A stretch of 64,000 nt of DNA from Blakeslea trispora (taxonomy: Eukaryota; Mucoromycota; Mucoromycetes; Mucorales; Choanephoraceae): the NCBI GenBank assembly GCA_025331445.1, contig JAIWNE010000066.1, forward strand, positions 108,303 through 172,302. The letters run 5' to 3'. This document shows, piece by piece, positions 1-13,415 of this stretch. Position 1 is the first letter of the stretch. Each line of letters starts with the position of its first letter. The position numbers and the translations under genes are program-made. The notes below the pieces were generated by a model. That model made no database searches, was not told where the DNA came from, and was given only the letters and a program-made list of their open reading frames with translations.

Positions 1-1561
1 ATTTTTCTATAGAGGTAACAAAGGAAGGATGCTCCATTTCCCCTTTTTTTTTAATTGAGATATTCTTGTTAAAAGTGTGTGCTATACCTATGGAGTCTAA
101 AGATGTGGTATCCAAATACATTTTTTCTTTTACGCGGCAATCATGAGTGTAGGCACTTGACTACACATTTCACGTTTCATATTGAATGTAAGTGAGAATG
201 CTTTCATCTGAAAAACAATTAAACTGTCTTTTAGGTCGTCATAAATATACAGAGCGAGTCTATGATGCATGCATGGAATCGTTTTGTGCTTTGCCATTAG
301 GTGCTGTGATGAATCGACAATTCTTGTGCCTACATGGAGGTCTTTCACCCGAGTTGTACACATTAGCAGATATAAACAAAGTAAAAGCAAAACGCAAGAA
401 ATCAAATTGTCTTTTCAACCTAATTTTATAGATCGATCGGTTTCGCGAACCACCCACGCATGGTTTGATGTGTGATATCTTATGGGCTGATCCTGCTGAA
501 GAGTTTGGAGAAGAAGCAACAACAGACTTGTTTTTAGACAACCGTGTACGAGGTTGTTCTTACTTTTTTACGCAAGTAAATTTTTTACTTTTTTTTTTGT
601 TTTGTTTTTTACTTTCCATGATGTTCTGATTCTTTTATATTAGTTATGCAGCCACTTGTGCATTTTTGGAGAGAAACAATTTGTTGTCTATCATAAGGGC
701 TCATGAAGCACAAGATGCCGGGTAAGTAACGATCGGTCTTTGGAGTTCCTCTTAACTCAAGCTTTCTCCAAGGTATCGAATGTACAGACGGAACGATACA
801 ACCTCTTTTCCTGCTGTCATGACTATCTTTTCTGCACCCAACTACCTGGATCTATATAACAACAAGGCAGCCATTCTCAAATACGAAGATAATGTGATGA
901 ACATTCGACAGTTCAATGCTACACCTCATCCTTACTGGCTACCTCAGTTCATGGATGTAGTCGAATGGAGTCTTCCATTTGTAGGAGAGAAAAGTAAGTG
1001 AGATTACCAAAACAGATTTCGATCATTAACTTTCTTTTCGATAGTTACCACCATGTTGCTTGCTATATTAAACATCTGCAGTAAAGAAGAATTATTGGCT
1101 GATGAAGAAGCAGACAAGTTAAATAAGGCAACGAATGATACAGCAGAAGAAGTTGAACAGCGAAAGATGGTCATTCGTAACAAAATACTGGCTATTGGTA
1201 AAATCTCAAGAGTCTATTCTATCTTGCGAGAGAATTCAGAGCGTATCACTGAATTGAAATCACTCTCACCCACTGGGCGTTTGCCCTTGGGTACACTTGC
1301 ATCAGGTACAGAGGGAATAAAGTCAGGTAATAAGCCCAAAAAAAACATTCATGTATGTCCATCTCCCTTAACATGATGTCTACCATAGCCATTACTTCAT
1401 TTGAAGAAGCCAAAAAGGCAGATATCGAAAACGAAAGACTTCCACCATCCAGTGAGTCAAGAGAAACACACATGAAAGAAACACAAATGAAAATAAGAAA
1501 TGCCATGAAAGAAGACACTTCATTGAGTCAAGTAACAGACACAATGATGGAAATGCAATAA
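1..1561 (+). CDS. cnaA: Calcineurin catalytic subunit A (PP2B phosphatase), 5' truncated by window edge
   Basis: Ca2+/calmodulin-dependent Ser/Thr phosphatase catalytic subunit, acting in the cytosol with the regulatory B subunit on stress-response factors and on growth. Exons I infer: <1-14, 76-187, 235-380, 432-571, 644-721, 773-993, 1045-1326, 1389-1561; the phases close to one continuous frame. Visible motifs are the metallophosphatase [32 protein letters not shown] and [15 protein letters not shown], then a calmodulin-binding-type helix ([20 protein letters not shown]) and an autoinhibitory stretch ([19 protein letters not shown]). The fourth intron (572-643) needs a GC donor (gcaagt) to keep SYFFT-YAATC in frame. 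AATAAA follows at 1570-1575. The N-terminal third, with the first metal ligands, lies outside the window. Family identity is near certain; whether it is the only paralogue cannot be told. Confidence 0.97.
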
Positions 1562-1589
1562 AACTATTTAATAAACAAAAACAATCCAC

Positions 1590-2009
1590 TCATTCATAAA
1601 GGAGTTCTCTCCTATGACCAATCTCCCAAACAAGTCTGCGCAAATGCTCATACTCGACCTTTGCTTGTGATAACTTTGTCTTTGTTTCATCCACCACTTC
1701 AACCAAGCGTTTGTTGGGATTCTTGAGCCGAATTGCGCCTTGGGTAGACTTTAATTTATGCTCTAACTTGCACATGACAACAGTAGCAGCAACAAAAGCT
1801 AGTTTCACAGTGTCTATGAATTCATTATAGGCCTCTTTAGGCGCATCTTCTGCTACAAGCCTTTTTGCTTCTACAGTGAACCTTATAATATCTAGTGATA
1901 ACTTTGTAGATTCAGGTTTAGGATCGCTTTTGGAGTTGCGTTTGTTGTTGCGATCATTAGAATGGCGAGAAGAAGAAGCTCGACGACTGGATGAGTTTTC
2001 TGATGGCAT
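1590..2009 (-). CDS. Hypothetical protein, 139 aa, helical
   Basis: Single-exon ORF that I do not recognise. The first 35 residues are a Ser/Arg/Asn-rich, basic, probably disordered segment. The rest (about residues 36-139) is predicted-looking amphipathic helix rich in Leu, Lys, Glu and Val, ending REL-L-YE, which suggests a coiled-coil or helical bundle. No signal peptide, membrane segment or catalytic motif is seen. It is convergent with calcineurin A, with only 28 bp between the two stop codons, so the 3' UTRs must overlap. The start is the ATG at 2009, preceded on its strand by T/A tracts. It is probably real because of its clean length and placement, but function is unknown. Confidence 0.6.
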   Translation of the reverse strand: MPSENSSSRRASSSRHSNDRNNKRNSKSDPKPESTKLSLDIIRFTVEAKRLVAEDAPKEAYNEFIDTVKLAFVAATVVMCKLEHKLKSTQGAIRLKNPNKRLVEVVDETKTKLSQAKVEYEHLRRLVWEIGHRRELLYE

Positions 2010-2154
2010 TGCTTTAGTTTTTTTTTAGTTTTTTTTTTTAGTTTTTTTTTTAGAGAAAAGAAAGCCTTTTTTCATCTTTTTTAAAAAAAAATACGTATTT
2101 GCTATCTGATTGGCTACACTGTCAAGTTTATTTTTTGTTTTTTTATCTCTCTTT

Positions 2155-3969
2155 ATGCCTCGTATTGAACCAAGCAAAATAGCCAATAAGGTTTTTGACT
2201 ATGTTATTATAGGTGGTAAATAGGTGCAGTTTCCTTCTTTTGATTTCTTATAGGATACATTGACGTGTTTATTTCAGGTGGTACAGCAGGATGTGTGCTT
2301 GCCAATCGACTTTCTTTGGATGGTCGGTTCAGTGTACTCTTGTTAGAAGCAGGCAAATCAACAGCAGATGACCTACTAGAAGTCCGAATTCCATTGTTCA
2401 ATAGCAAACTAAAGAATTCAGCAGCAGATTGGCAACTCAAATCAACCACCCAGACACAAGTCCATCAACGCCAAATTGGTGTTCCCTTGGGAAAACTGTT
2501 GGGTGGCTCAAGTGCATTCAATGCCTGTATAGCCCATCGATGCTCTCCCTCAGACTATGATGCCTGGAACACACCAGAATGGTCTTATGGACAACTCAAG
2601 CATTATTTCTGTAAGGCAGAGACCTTTCATGATCCCTTGAAACCTGTCAATCCAGAACTGCATGGTACCACAGGTCCCTTTCACATCTCTCAAGCGAATC
2701 GCACTCTACCGATCGGCTCTTATTTCAAGAAAGCCTGTCTCAAGCGAAACCTAAAAGAGCATGAGGACATGACCGATCTTCCTTGTCAGATTGGTGTGAC
2801 CGGTTTACAGGCCAGTATCTATGAAGGTCAAAGAATCTCTACAGGCTCTACCTATCTGCCTCAAGATCTACAACGCGATCGAACCAATCTCACAATAGCC
2901 TTGGGCTGCCAAGTAGATCGGATCGTGTTGAATGGCGATCGACAGGTGACGCATGTGGAATATTCGAGCGAGAATACAGTGTATCAAGTACAGGTAGGTC
3001 AAGAGGCCATCCTTTCTGCTGGTGCGATCTTGTCGCCCATCTTGCTTCTTCAGAGTGGGATAGGACCTCGAGAGGAATTGGAGCAGATAGGCATTCCATC
3101 TCTTGTGGATTTGCCTGGTGTGGGTAAGAACCTACAGAATCATTGGCGTGTTCCTTTGGTTCATGAGACAAAGACACCCGAGATGTCTTTACATCGTGGC
3201 ATCTTTAAGTTTCAAGAAGAGTCTCTTGAACGTGCCCTTCAACAAAAAGATGGTCCTTTGACTGAATTATGGCCTGATGCTGTTGCATTTATGAAGATTC
3301 CAGTAAAGAAAGAAAAGTGGTTTTTGAATCGTATCGTCTTTTCTTACATTGTCTTTCTTAGGATGCACCAGATAATAGTAGTAGTCTAGAAAACACACCA
3401 CAAATTGAATTGTTTGCTGGTGGTTTAGCCCTTTGTCGTGAACTGCCTAAACTAAAGGACCTGGATTGTGCCACTCTGTTGATGGTCTATGTTGCTCCTT
3501 TCTCAAGAGGCTCAGTCAAGCTTGACAACAACAAGAAACCCTTGATTGATTTTGGTTTGTTGAAAGATGAGCGAGACTTGGAATGTCTTGAGAAGGGACT
3601 CAAGTTATCCATGAGCATTGCTAAAGATGAAGATTATGAATCAAATTGTGTAAAACAATGGCTCATGTATCCAAAAGATGATATTCAGCATTACATTAAA
3701 GAGAACATTGATACACTTCATCATTATGCTGGTACATGCAAGGTAAGTTTTGTGGTCTTTATGATAAACAAGAGAGACTTAGTGTTGTTTAGATGGGACC
3801 AAAAGAAGATGAAATGGCTGTAGTCGATAGTCATTTAAGAGTCCATGGTATCAATGGACTTCGTGTGGTCGATGCATCCTTTTTCCCCAAAGTACCTGCA
3901 GGTCAAACTTGCTTTCCTGTCATTGCTTGTGCTGAACGTGCTTCTGATCTTATTTTACAAATAAAATGA
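2155..3969 (+). CDS. GMC-family FAD oxidoreductase (choline dehydrogenase-like)
   Basis: FAD-dependent alcohol/choline-type oxidoreductase, about 547 aa in the inferred model 2155-2215, 2278-3302, 3362-3742, 3793-3969. The dinucleotide-binding motif VIIGGGTAGCVLANRLS is rebuilt across intron 1, which also fixes the ATG at 2155. Other family signatures are GKLLGGSSAFNACIAHR (GMC signature 1), AILSPILLLQSGIGP (signature 2), and the C-terminal LHHYAGTCKMG, which carries the first catalytic His. Where most GMC enzymes have a second catalytic His or Asn near the C-terminus (GHP- or GNT-type), this one reads PAGQTCFPV, with Gln. No signal peptide or membrane segment is seen, so it is probably intracellular. 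The substrate cannot be deduced. Confidence 0.92.
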
Positions 3970-4087
3970 AAACAAAAAAAAAAAGATTTATTCCATCATA
4001 AAAAGAAGGGGGGGGGACTCTACATACTAAAAATACAAAAAAAAACATATATATATATACAATCAAGAAAGAGTTTTCTAAGCTTTC

Positions 4088-5774
4088 TTAAGCTTTGATC
4101 AGAGGATTCCAACCAGATCGAGTGACACGAAGCATCCAGCACAAGATACCACCAATAGCCATCAACAGACCACTCCAGATAGCAGCATAGATATAACCAG
4201 GAGGATCGGATCGACTGTTGATAATGGCAGAAGAAATAGGTGTACCAAACATGTAGCCAAGTGTACTTGTGATATAGAACAAACCGTTAGCAGCAGAGAT
4301 ATTTTCATAACCAGCTACTTCAGGAAGAGCAGCACCGTTCAGACTCAAGTAACCACCACCAAAGAACCCATAGAGGACCACATAGACCCAGATAGAGGCT
4401 TCGGATTTGGCAGTCGTCCAGAGAGTCAATGTGAAGACGCCAGCTAAAAATGTACAGATAAACAAGCCATTGAAGCGACCGGTACGATCACTTAACCAAC
4501 CAACGACAAGCATAGAGATAGTATTTACAGCAGATGTGATGGCACCTAAATTAGAGCCAACCCAAGGACTTAGACCAAGATATTCTGCATAAGCTAAATG
4601 ACACAATTGTTTTTTTTTAATTTCAAAATAAGCCTTAAATTTTTTTTAAAAAAAATAAACTTACAAGCTAAAAAAAAAGCAGGTGTCTAATAATATTTAA
4701 AAAAAAAAAAAAATAGGTGTAAGCCAAATCATTTATAAACCGAGAACAATGACCCTTACCAAATAACCAAAAGTAGTAACAATACCCATTGCAAACATGA
4801 TTTGAAAAGCACCACTTTTCATTAATTCCTTTTGCTTTTGATAGAGTTCAGCAAAGGATTCGCGTTTGGTAGGTTCAGCATTTTTAGGAGGACGAACGAC
4901 AGCAGCAGCCAATAACAAGAGAGCAAAACACATGAAGCCTTCAATACGTAAAGCCCAACGATAATCCAGATTGGCAATGGCAGCTTGAGCAACATTGGAG
5001 AAAATCAAACTTCCGATACCAGAACCACACATACTACCAGCAACAGCTAAACCTCGACGACTTGAGAACCATTGTTGAGGAGCAGCTAATGAAGGGAAAA
5101 ACACAAAGGAAGCACCCAAACCGAAAATAATACCTTGAGTTAAATAGAGTTGCCAGATCTAGAAAATCATTACTTTAGAACCCTTTTTCTTTTGTTGTTG
5201 TAATAATGATGTCCTTACTTGGTTGGTAATACTAGCCAACATGAGACCTAAAGGACAGAGAATGGCACCAATCAAAAGCATGCATCGATAACCGATTTTA
5301 CAAGAGATCCATTCATTGACAGGACCAATGATAAAGAAAAGGGCAACACAGATAGAACCAATCCAGGAAAGTTCATTCATTCTTCCTGGATAGACATGTG
5401 TGTTATAATGACTCAGAAAGACAGCCCAGGTATAATTGACACCGAAACTAATAATAAAATATATAAATATAAGCTTATTCTAACTCTTTTTTTTTTTTTT
5501 TTTTTTTTTTTGCAAGTCCATACATTGAAACATTGCCCTATAAACAAGTACTGAGTAAGAAAAAATAAAAAACAAAAAAAAAGACCCTTTTTCTACTTAC
5601 CAAAAAGCCACCAAACACAACTAACCATGCTTCCCAGCCACCATCAGGAGGACCCTGAAAGCTAGAAGAACTTTTTTCTAAATCTTCATTAATAACTGTT
5701 GAAGTAGATTGTTGATCCTTAAGAACTTCATGATTTGATAATGAAAGATCGTCCAGGCCAGTTTTTTCATCCAT
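4088..5774 (-). CDS. MFS transporter, monocarboxylate-transporter-like (SLC16/MCH type)
   Basis: Plasma-membrane or organellar permease of the major facilitator superfamily, 447 aa. Inferred exons in transcript order: 5774-5601, 5537-5524 (14 nt), 5447-5219, 5158-4760, 4686-4665 (22 nt), 4593-4088; the total is 1344 nt with every phase closing. The N-terminal cytosolic tail of about 45 residues leads into PPDGGWEAWLVVFGGFL, the monocarboxylate-porter entry motif. GWLSDRTGRF is the inter-repeat MFS loop motif. About 12 hydrophobic segments follow. The two tiny exons are inferred from splice consensus and phase and restore TM1 and TM7. The gene is divergent from UTR4 across 1.9 kb. In fungi this family includes monocarboxylate and riboflavin porters; the substrate is not predictable. 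Confidence 0.9.
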
Positions 5775-7660
5775 TGTTGAAAAAGAATGATGTACGTTGA
5801 GAGGGGATTGAAAGTAAGTGAAAGTGTTTTGAAATGGAAAGAAACATTAGAATTTCGAAGAAGTCAAATTAGCTATCCTTTTAAATCTTTTTTTTTTTTC
5901 GAAAAACTTTTTTTCTCGGAGCAAAATAAAGTAGGAGTCTAAAGATGTCGCACTTGTTATTTTTTGGAGAGTCAAGCTGAGATGATATTGAGTTGTGAAC
6001 GAATCATTGGTCTTCTTGGGGGGTTTTTTTTTAACATGCAAATTAATTAGCAAAGTGGCTCTAAAAAAAACACCTGCTTAAATTGAGATTACAAGAATTT
6101 ACTTGTTTATTGAAATCAATCGAGGCTCATTTTTTTTTTATTTGCATCATCCTTATTTAGTAAATCTGTCAACCTGAAACTTTTGATATGCAAGATTCTG
6201 TTGGTCCCCTCTTTTTCGTGGTAAAATTATTTTAGCGGTCATTTAAAAAAATCAGATAATGTCATCGACTACACCTTGCCCTTTTTGTTTTCTAAAAGGA
6301 ATAGCCGTCATACCCTGATTTGCGGTTGAATTTTGACATTCCACCTTATCGAAGAAACACTCTTTAGCGTAACTAGTTTCCAAAACCTAAAATAAGCATT
6401 CACTTTTTGTGCAAATACAATAACAAAGCTCAATTAAAATCCTTGTTTTAAAATTGAATACTCAAAATAAAGAGACAGAAAAAGAGATGCCTTATATATC
6501 TTTTAAAGAAAGGCTTCATTTACAAGTGCTTTCTTGTAGGAAGAGAAATAGAAAGTTTCCTACAAGCTAAAGACTCTTCTTGAAACAATCCATTCAATTG
6601 GAAATGAAGGGGGAGGGTCTTGCCTTGTTAAAATAAACAAGCGGACATTATATAGAGGATAAGGATTTGACTTGAGCCATTTATGCTTTTTCTTGTACGC
6701 GTTACACTAGACATCATCTCGCATGTTCAGATGTGAGTCACCCTTTCATTGATCCCAAGAAACCTTGGCAACAATAAAAAAAAGAATCCCCCCTTTTTCA
6801 TATGCCTTTCTTATAGGATTGATAAAGTATTATGTGTATTCCTTTTTCGGTGTTTTTTATTGTGCTTAAAGAAATCGTTCAATTTAAGCGCCGGGTGTAT
6901 CCAAGAAAGTAGAAACACCTGTCATGACTTTCTATAATGTAAAAAAAAAAGAGCAATTCATAGCAACATCATTTCCGAAAAGAAAAAGAAAAATGACAGG
7001 AACTTTTTTTTTTTTTTGGGTGTGTAAGCCTTTTTTTCAAGAGAGAAAATGGAGAGGAAAGAGCAAGGAGTGACTCTTTTAAAAAAAAAAAAGAGTTGCT
7101 ATTTTTAAGTTTCTAATTTACAGTCAAGGGCTCTCATTGGATCAACATCATTTACAAAATCATTGGGCAATAACCAGAATTTGACTCACTCGAAATGAGA
7201 GAGGAGCGGCAAGGTTAAATGATGCCCGAACCAATCGATAATCTCATTTACTTGGTTTTTACCTAAAGTCCTTTTTTTCTGTTCAGTCATCCAAGAAGGA
7301 GAAAAGCATGACTGTTTCACCGTCTCACCTTTATTTTGCCTGATGTTATGACATTCGGGCACTTTCAAGTGTATAATTCAGGTTTGGACTATTATGAGAG
7401 AGAAGGCAAAGAAAAGATATACATGCACACACTGAAAGAGAGCAACAAGCAGCTTATATTCCAATAAAGGAAAAACATACTGGTTGAGCAAATACAAGAA
7501 AAGAAAAAAAGTCCTTTAAAGGATAGAAAGGAGACATTCAATCAAAAGAATGAGAGTAATGTTTACTTTCATGATTGCATGAATTTCAAAATAAACACGA
7601 AAAAAAATTTTTTTTTTTACTCAAATCTTTTTTTTTTTTCATATACGCGTTTATTAAACC
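5775..7660. other. Intergenic region between divergent MFS transporter and UTR4-like gene
   Basis: About 1.9 kb, AT-rich, with many poly-A and poly-T runs of 8-12 nt. It must contain both divergent promoters. Short ORFs here (for example 6749-6937 and 7186-7368) have low-complexity, unconvincing translations. I see no RNA gene or repeat family. Confidence 0.6.
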
Positions 7661-8631
<971 letters not shown>

Positions 8632-8635
8632 ATGT

Positions 8636-10189
8636 TTATTGTTGTTGACATTTTGTCTCCACAATCGAAGGGCCCACTTCCTCATATTCTTTCTTTGTCA
8701 CCCATAAAGGATTAAAGCTGCCCAAGGAGGCAAGAATGGAACCCCCTAACCAACTACTCATTTTACGTTCATAATGAGTACCAAATGCATGTACCTTGAC
8801 TTTACTCTATAAGGAGTGTGAGTGTTCTATTTGCTTCAAACAAAGAAAACATTGTACTTACACCAGGTACCATCATGGGTAAATCATGATTGAGTCGTTC
8901 TGTAAATCCAGGGAATAATGTATTACCACCAGTCACAATCACATTATTGAACAACAATGGACGTAAATCTGGATCGCAAGCACTGATACTATTAAAGACC
9001 AATTGAGATGCACCAATCATATGTTGAGGTTGATGTTTAGGCTGTTCAAGCTTAATCATTAAAAAAAAAAAAGATATATAAGTGACTCATTGTGTCTGGG
9101 GGTTGATAGAATAGCTTACCTGAAGATAACTAGGATGAAACATGATTTCAGGCACTCGATAGCGTTCTGCACCAAATGAATTATTATAGCCATCAGGAAA
9201 TTCAAATGGTTTTTGAGGTCTTTGAGCCATTAAACGTGCATCAAATGGAATTTCAGACACTTGAGAGACAGATTCTTTGTATTCATGAATGATACGCTAT
9301 ACAAGAAACAAGTTAGAACCCAGTGGGGATCTAGTCAGATTTTCTTATAAATGACTTTACAGACACTTGATAATCATCAAAACTTTGAGTCGCTTGTTTG
9401 GCATGCGATTGAATCTGTGGTTGTTGTCCTGCATTGACTGATTTCTTATGGCTGATCTTATAGAGAGGTGTCACATCATACTGTAAATCGCGTTTGAGAT
9501 CATCTCGAATCTGTTGAGACAACACATGACCACCCAAAGATTGATGAAGGACACCCTTCTTCAAGACACAACCATCATAAACAGGAACTGCACTTGTCAC
9601 ATCCCCTCCTGAATCCAACACTAAAGCAGTGGCTCTACCTACTGAGAATCTACAAAACAAAGTTTTTAGAGTGTTTTTGTTCAGGAAGCAACTGGCAACA
9701 CAACTTTACGCTGTCATGACTGCATCTTTAGCTACATAGAATGCAGGGACATCAAATGTCTCAAAGGCCATCTGCATCATCTTTTCACGGTTCTCTGGTG
9801 TATTCCAAGCAGGTTCTGTACATAATAAGGGATGTTCAGCAGAAGAGACACGCAACATGGTGGTATAGGCTGCTTGCCAGATCTGTTCAACGGCATCCCA
9901 ATCGTTCACAAGACCATCTTTCATTGGATTCTTTATTTCTACATTAGGTCGCCATGTGTTGATCTCAGTTTCACCCAGATAGTATTTGCCGTTGTTGTCG
10001 ATACCGTAGGATGTAGGGAAGGTGGTTCTGGGTAGTTCTTCACCTGCAAATCCTACGCGTGTTGAAGTGGATCCCATATCGAATACCACTGCATTGACTT
10101 CATCTAACAAACTCGTTGCATCAGTGAAACTTTAGGGTAAACAAAAGCAAAAGAAGGGGGGGGGGATTACCTCCACCATAAGTTACCAT
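8636..10189 (-). CDS. ARP4: Actin-related protein 4 (ARP4/BAF53-like), chromatin remodelling subunit
   Basis: Nuclear actin-related protein of the INO80, SWR1 and NuA4-type complexes, 412 aa. Inferred exons in transcript order: 10189-10171 (19 nt), 10103-9710, 9649-9361, 9296-9120, 9050-8862, 8806-8636. The short first exon gives MVTYGG, which joins to [22 protein letters not shown] as in human BAF53a; this decides the start. The actin fold is visible: phosphate-1 loop [11 protein letters not shown], phosphate-2 loop [15 protein letters not shown], adenosine loop [12 protein letters not shown], and C-terminal [15 protein letters not shown] with the WV-KKEYEE end. The insert with Gln/His around residues 215-235 sits where ARP4 proteins diverge from actin. 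It could only be confused with another nuclear ARP; the C-terminal pattern favours ARP4. Confidence 0.93.
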
Positions 10190-10310
10190 CTTTCAATCGA
10201 TAAGAGAAAAAAAAAAAGAGGAAAATTTAAAAAAAAAAGAGTGAAAGCAGTCCATCGAATGTAAGAAAATTAAAATGCATTTGTGTTGTCATGGTAACTA
10301 AATTTTTTAT

Positions 10311-13300
10311 TTATTTAGTAAGCATGGTCTTTCGACGATCCTTTGTCTGTTTAAAACACAAGAATTGAACCACCGTACTCTTACGACTAAAGACCAAGAG
10401 TTCTTTCACGTGGCTCAATTCCGATTGAAGATGACTGGACTGTTGTGATTGTTGCTGAGGATCATAGGCTTGTTCAATGGTCTGATAGATGGATTGAAGG
10501 GTATCGGAAGCAGCAGGCGTGACATATTGCGATAATGTCTGATGCATAAATTCAATCTCCAAAGTAGCCTGTAACATACCTCCCATCCCAAATCGCTCTA
10601 CCTGACGAAAACTCTCAAGACAGTCATTGGCCAAGGACTCTAGCAGACGGGATAGGGTACGCGGTACCAACTGCTTGGCTACCTGACTGATCTGAGCATG
10701 AACCATCACGAGATTCATCAAGGCTTCATAGACAAACGGATGAACCTCTTGAGGTTTGGGAATACTGGACCAATCGATGCCACTCATCAAAATGCCTTGA
10801 CGTACAATATCTCGAATCAGATGGGATTTGCGCTTAATGTAATCACCAAATAAGATGTCATCAAATTTATCCATCACATCAATCAATGTCTATTGAAATA
10901 GAGTGAGTTTAGGGATATCTCTAATCACGTGTTCTTACATGAAGATCTTCTTCCATCTTGATATGAAAAGCAGATTCAAATAAATCAATCAATTTACGAA
11001 TCACATTGTTCCTCATATGTTCTAAATTACTGACAGTCAACAAAATACGTACATCCTATTGTAAAAAATAGCAAGAAATAAGTTTCTTTTTTTCTTTGAT
11101 CCTATCATTCCTTACCATCGAATGAACATCAATTTTATCTCGTTTCTTGGCCATCAAAAGTTCTTCCTTTTCATTCAAGGGAGTATAGTCCGTCAAGGCC
11201 AGCCGAATCAAACCATCCAAAAAATTCAAGGTAGAATCCAAAAAGGAACCTCGAATCTTTTCAATCGTCTTGGTATGGATCCGATAGGCCTCTTGGTCCT
11301 CAGAGACAGCCGACAAACTGGCCATACGATAGGCTGAACGAGCACAGAATTTATGATAATCATAGTATCGTTTCAACAAAGTCGTGATGGACGGACTGGT
11401 GGGATCCAAGACCCATTCTTCCAACAGATAAAACGTCTTGGCATCCCGTTCCCAACAATGACAGAGGACATCAATAAATTTAGCCCTTGTCTTTTCCATC
11501 AACTCTGTCAGACCCACAAAGGCTTCTCCAGCCAGATGAATCCCATGAATCTCATTCACACAACCAGCTAAATCACTAATGATCTTGGTCAAATAGTCGC
11601 ACGTATAGATCGAATTGGCATTCGGTGGTACAAACAAAGGCAACAAGGTCTGTTGAGATCCATCCAGTCCTTGTGTTGTCTCCAACTGAGGTCGGTCCAA
11701 TGAAAAGTAGTCAGAGATAAAGGAGGCGAATCGATCAATGATGTCTCGAGACATCCGTTGACACTGTTCTACTTTGGCCATGTCCATGCCGATCCGACGT
11801 CGATCCCGAGGTCTTGAGGCACCGATCGGTCCCTGGCTAGAGACGGCCTTGTTGGCAAATTTGCCCTCAATGAAGGCTCTGGATAATCGCCAAAAGTCAG
11901 GTAAGCAACGTAACAACAGATCGGCTTGAGACTTGACGAGTTCGGAGGTGGCGTGCCAGATACTGAGTTCGGAAAAGGTATCGATGTCGAGATCAGAGAC
12001 CTTGAGGTGGATTTGAGAGATGGCTCTTTTGAGTGTCGTACTACGTTTGGTGGCTGATTCTGGTTCGTCTGTGGAGATGCGTTGGATCTTTCTGACGCTG
12101 GTATCAAAGGTTTCTTTCATCAGGCTCATGATCCATTGGTATTGACTATCGAGATAATACCAAGCAGGATCTTCTGCTGTATCTAAATCAAATAAAAAGC
12201 TTTTTCCCCGGTTCAATTTCTTTTTTGTTGTTGATGACTATCGAGAGGGACTTACTTGATTGTCTTTTCTTGATCATCCATACTACGCCATGGATCAGTC
12301 AACATACGTAAAAGAACATTTTGTAATTCAATCACAATTTTGCTGACTTCTGCCCATACTTTATCAAACACTTTATGGTGTAAATCCGTCATGCCTGTCT
12401 CTTGATCCATCTCAGGCAAGGTATCGGTAGCATCTAGATTGCCTTTCAACACTTGATAAAGGTATTTTCCCTTTTTATAGTCCCGAATGGCTGCTTCATA
12501 TTTTGTCTATTCTGAAGAGATGAGACATAGTATTGACCAATTTTAATGGCTGTTATTTTACCTGTTTGATGGATTCCAACAGACTGCTTGGTAAATTGAA
12601 TAGAAATCGATACCGTTGCAAGATATAAAGTGTACTTCGAACTTTTTCAGCTCTTTGACGCCTTTCGACCACAGGACCATACACTTGTTCAGCCCTTGTG
12701 TTGGCAGCTTTAAGTAAGAACATTAGAAAATGACAGCACTAAAAAGGGATAGCTTACCATCTAATGCTTTTTGAATGCCCAAAATACCATAATCTTGTTC
12801 TTCATTCAGTTGCTTTGTTTTCATCTCTTCATAGACATGATCAATTGTGTTTTTTGCACTGACGAAACGATCAAAGTTTTGATGGACTAGATTCTTTTGT
12901 GCCTCTGCTCGTTGATCCACACCTCTTCTCAATCGATCTTCACCTGCCACCAGGTCATTATAGCTTGTGTCTCGGTGAACATGCAACAGAAAATGACGTG
13001 GTTGAAATTTACTGTTGGCAATAATCAAAGTAGCCTCTGTTGTATAACATCAATGCCATCTCCTCTATAGTTTCTTACAGCAACTTACTTTCTTTTAATT
13101 GATGAATATTGGTATTACGAGACATATCCCTAATAGATTGAATGAGTGAGTTGGATCAAAATGTTTTTCTTTTTGGCTTTACTCTGGAAAGATAGAACGA
13201 TAGACACCAAGAGGATCATTATCGTCCATGGCTTGCAAGTCCATATCGGATTCGGATGGACGAATAGATGAAGGTTGTTCAAATGTAGTCGAGGTACGAT

Positions 13301-13415
13301 GGGTTGTCTCGGCCAGGTCATCATCTACCCAGGTTTCAGAATCAAGTGAGTCAAGGTGATAGAAGCGTAGAATAGCAGCGTCTTCTGCATATTCTGGAAG
13401 GTCAACACGACTCAT
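10311..13415 (-). CDS. SEC5: Exocyst complex component Sec5
   Basis: Subunit of the octameric exocyst that tethers secretory vesicles at sites of polarised growth such as the hyphal tip. Eight inferred exons in transcript order: 13415-13183, 13129-13089, 13036-12758, 12707-12562, 12506-12256, 12199-11116, 11055-10939, 10889-10311, giving 909 aa with consistent phases (family about 900-970). Recognisable stretches are FQPRHFLLHVHRDTSYNDL, VRSTLYILQRYRFLFNLPSS, the DPAWYYLDSQYQWI segment and IRKLIDLFESAF in the helical CATCHR-type body. The N-terminal 75 residues are acidic and Ser-rich, matching the variable N-terminus of fungal Sec5. An upstream in-frame ATG at 13460 would add a hydrophobic, low-complexity leader; MSRVDLPEYAED at 13415 is preferred. 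Confidence 0.93.

Noticed and set aside
130..541. Several short ORFs on both strands at the window start
   Set aside because: They are shadows of calcineurin A exons; the spliced frame explains the region.
5484..5511. 28-nt T run as a possible functional element
   Set aside because: Homopolymer tracts are common across the intergenic and intronic DNA here; this one lies inside an intron of the MFS gene and probably serves as its polypyrimidine tract.
6749..7368. Short ORFs in the 1.9-kb intergenic region
   Set aside because: Low-complexity translations, no splice or start context, and no recognisable motif.
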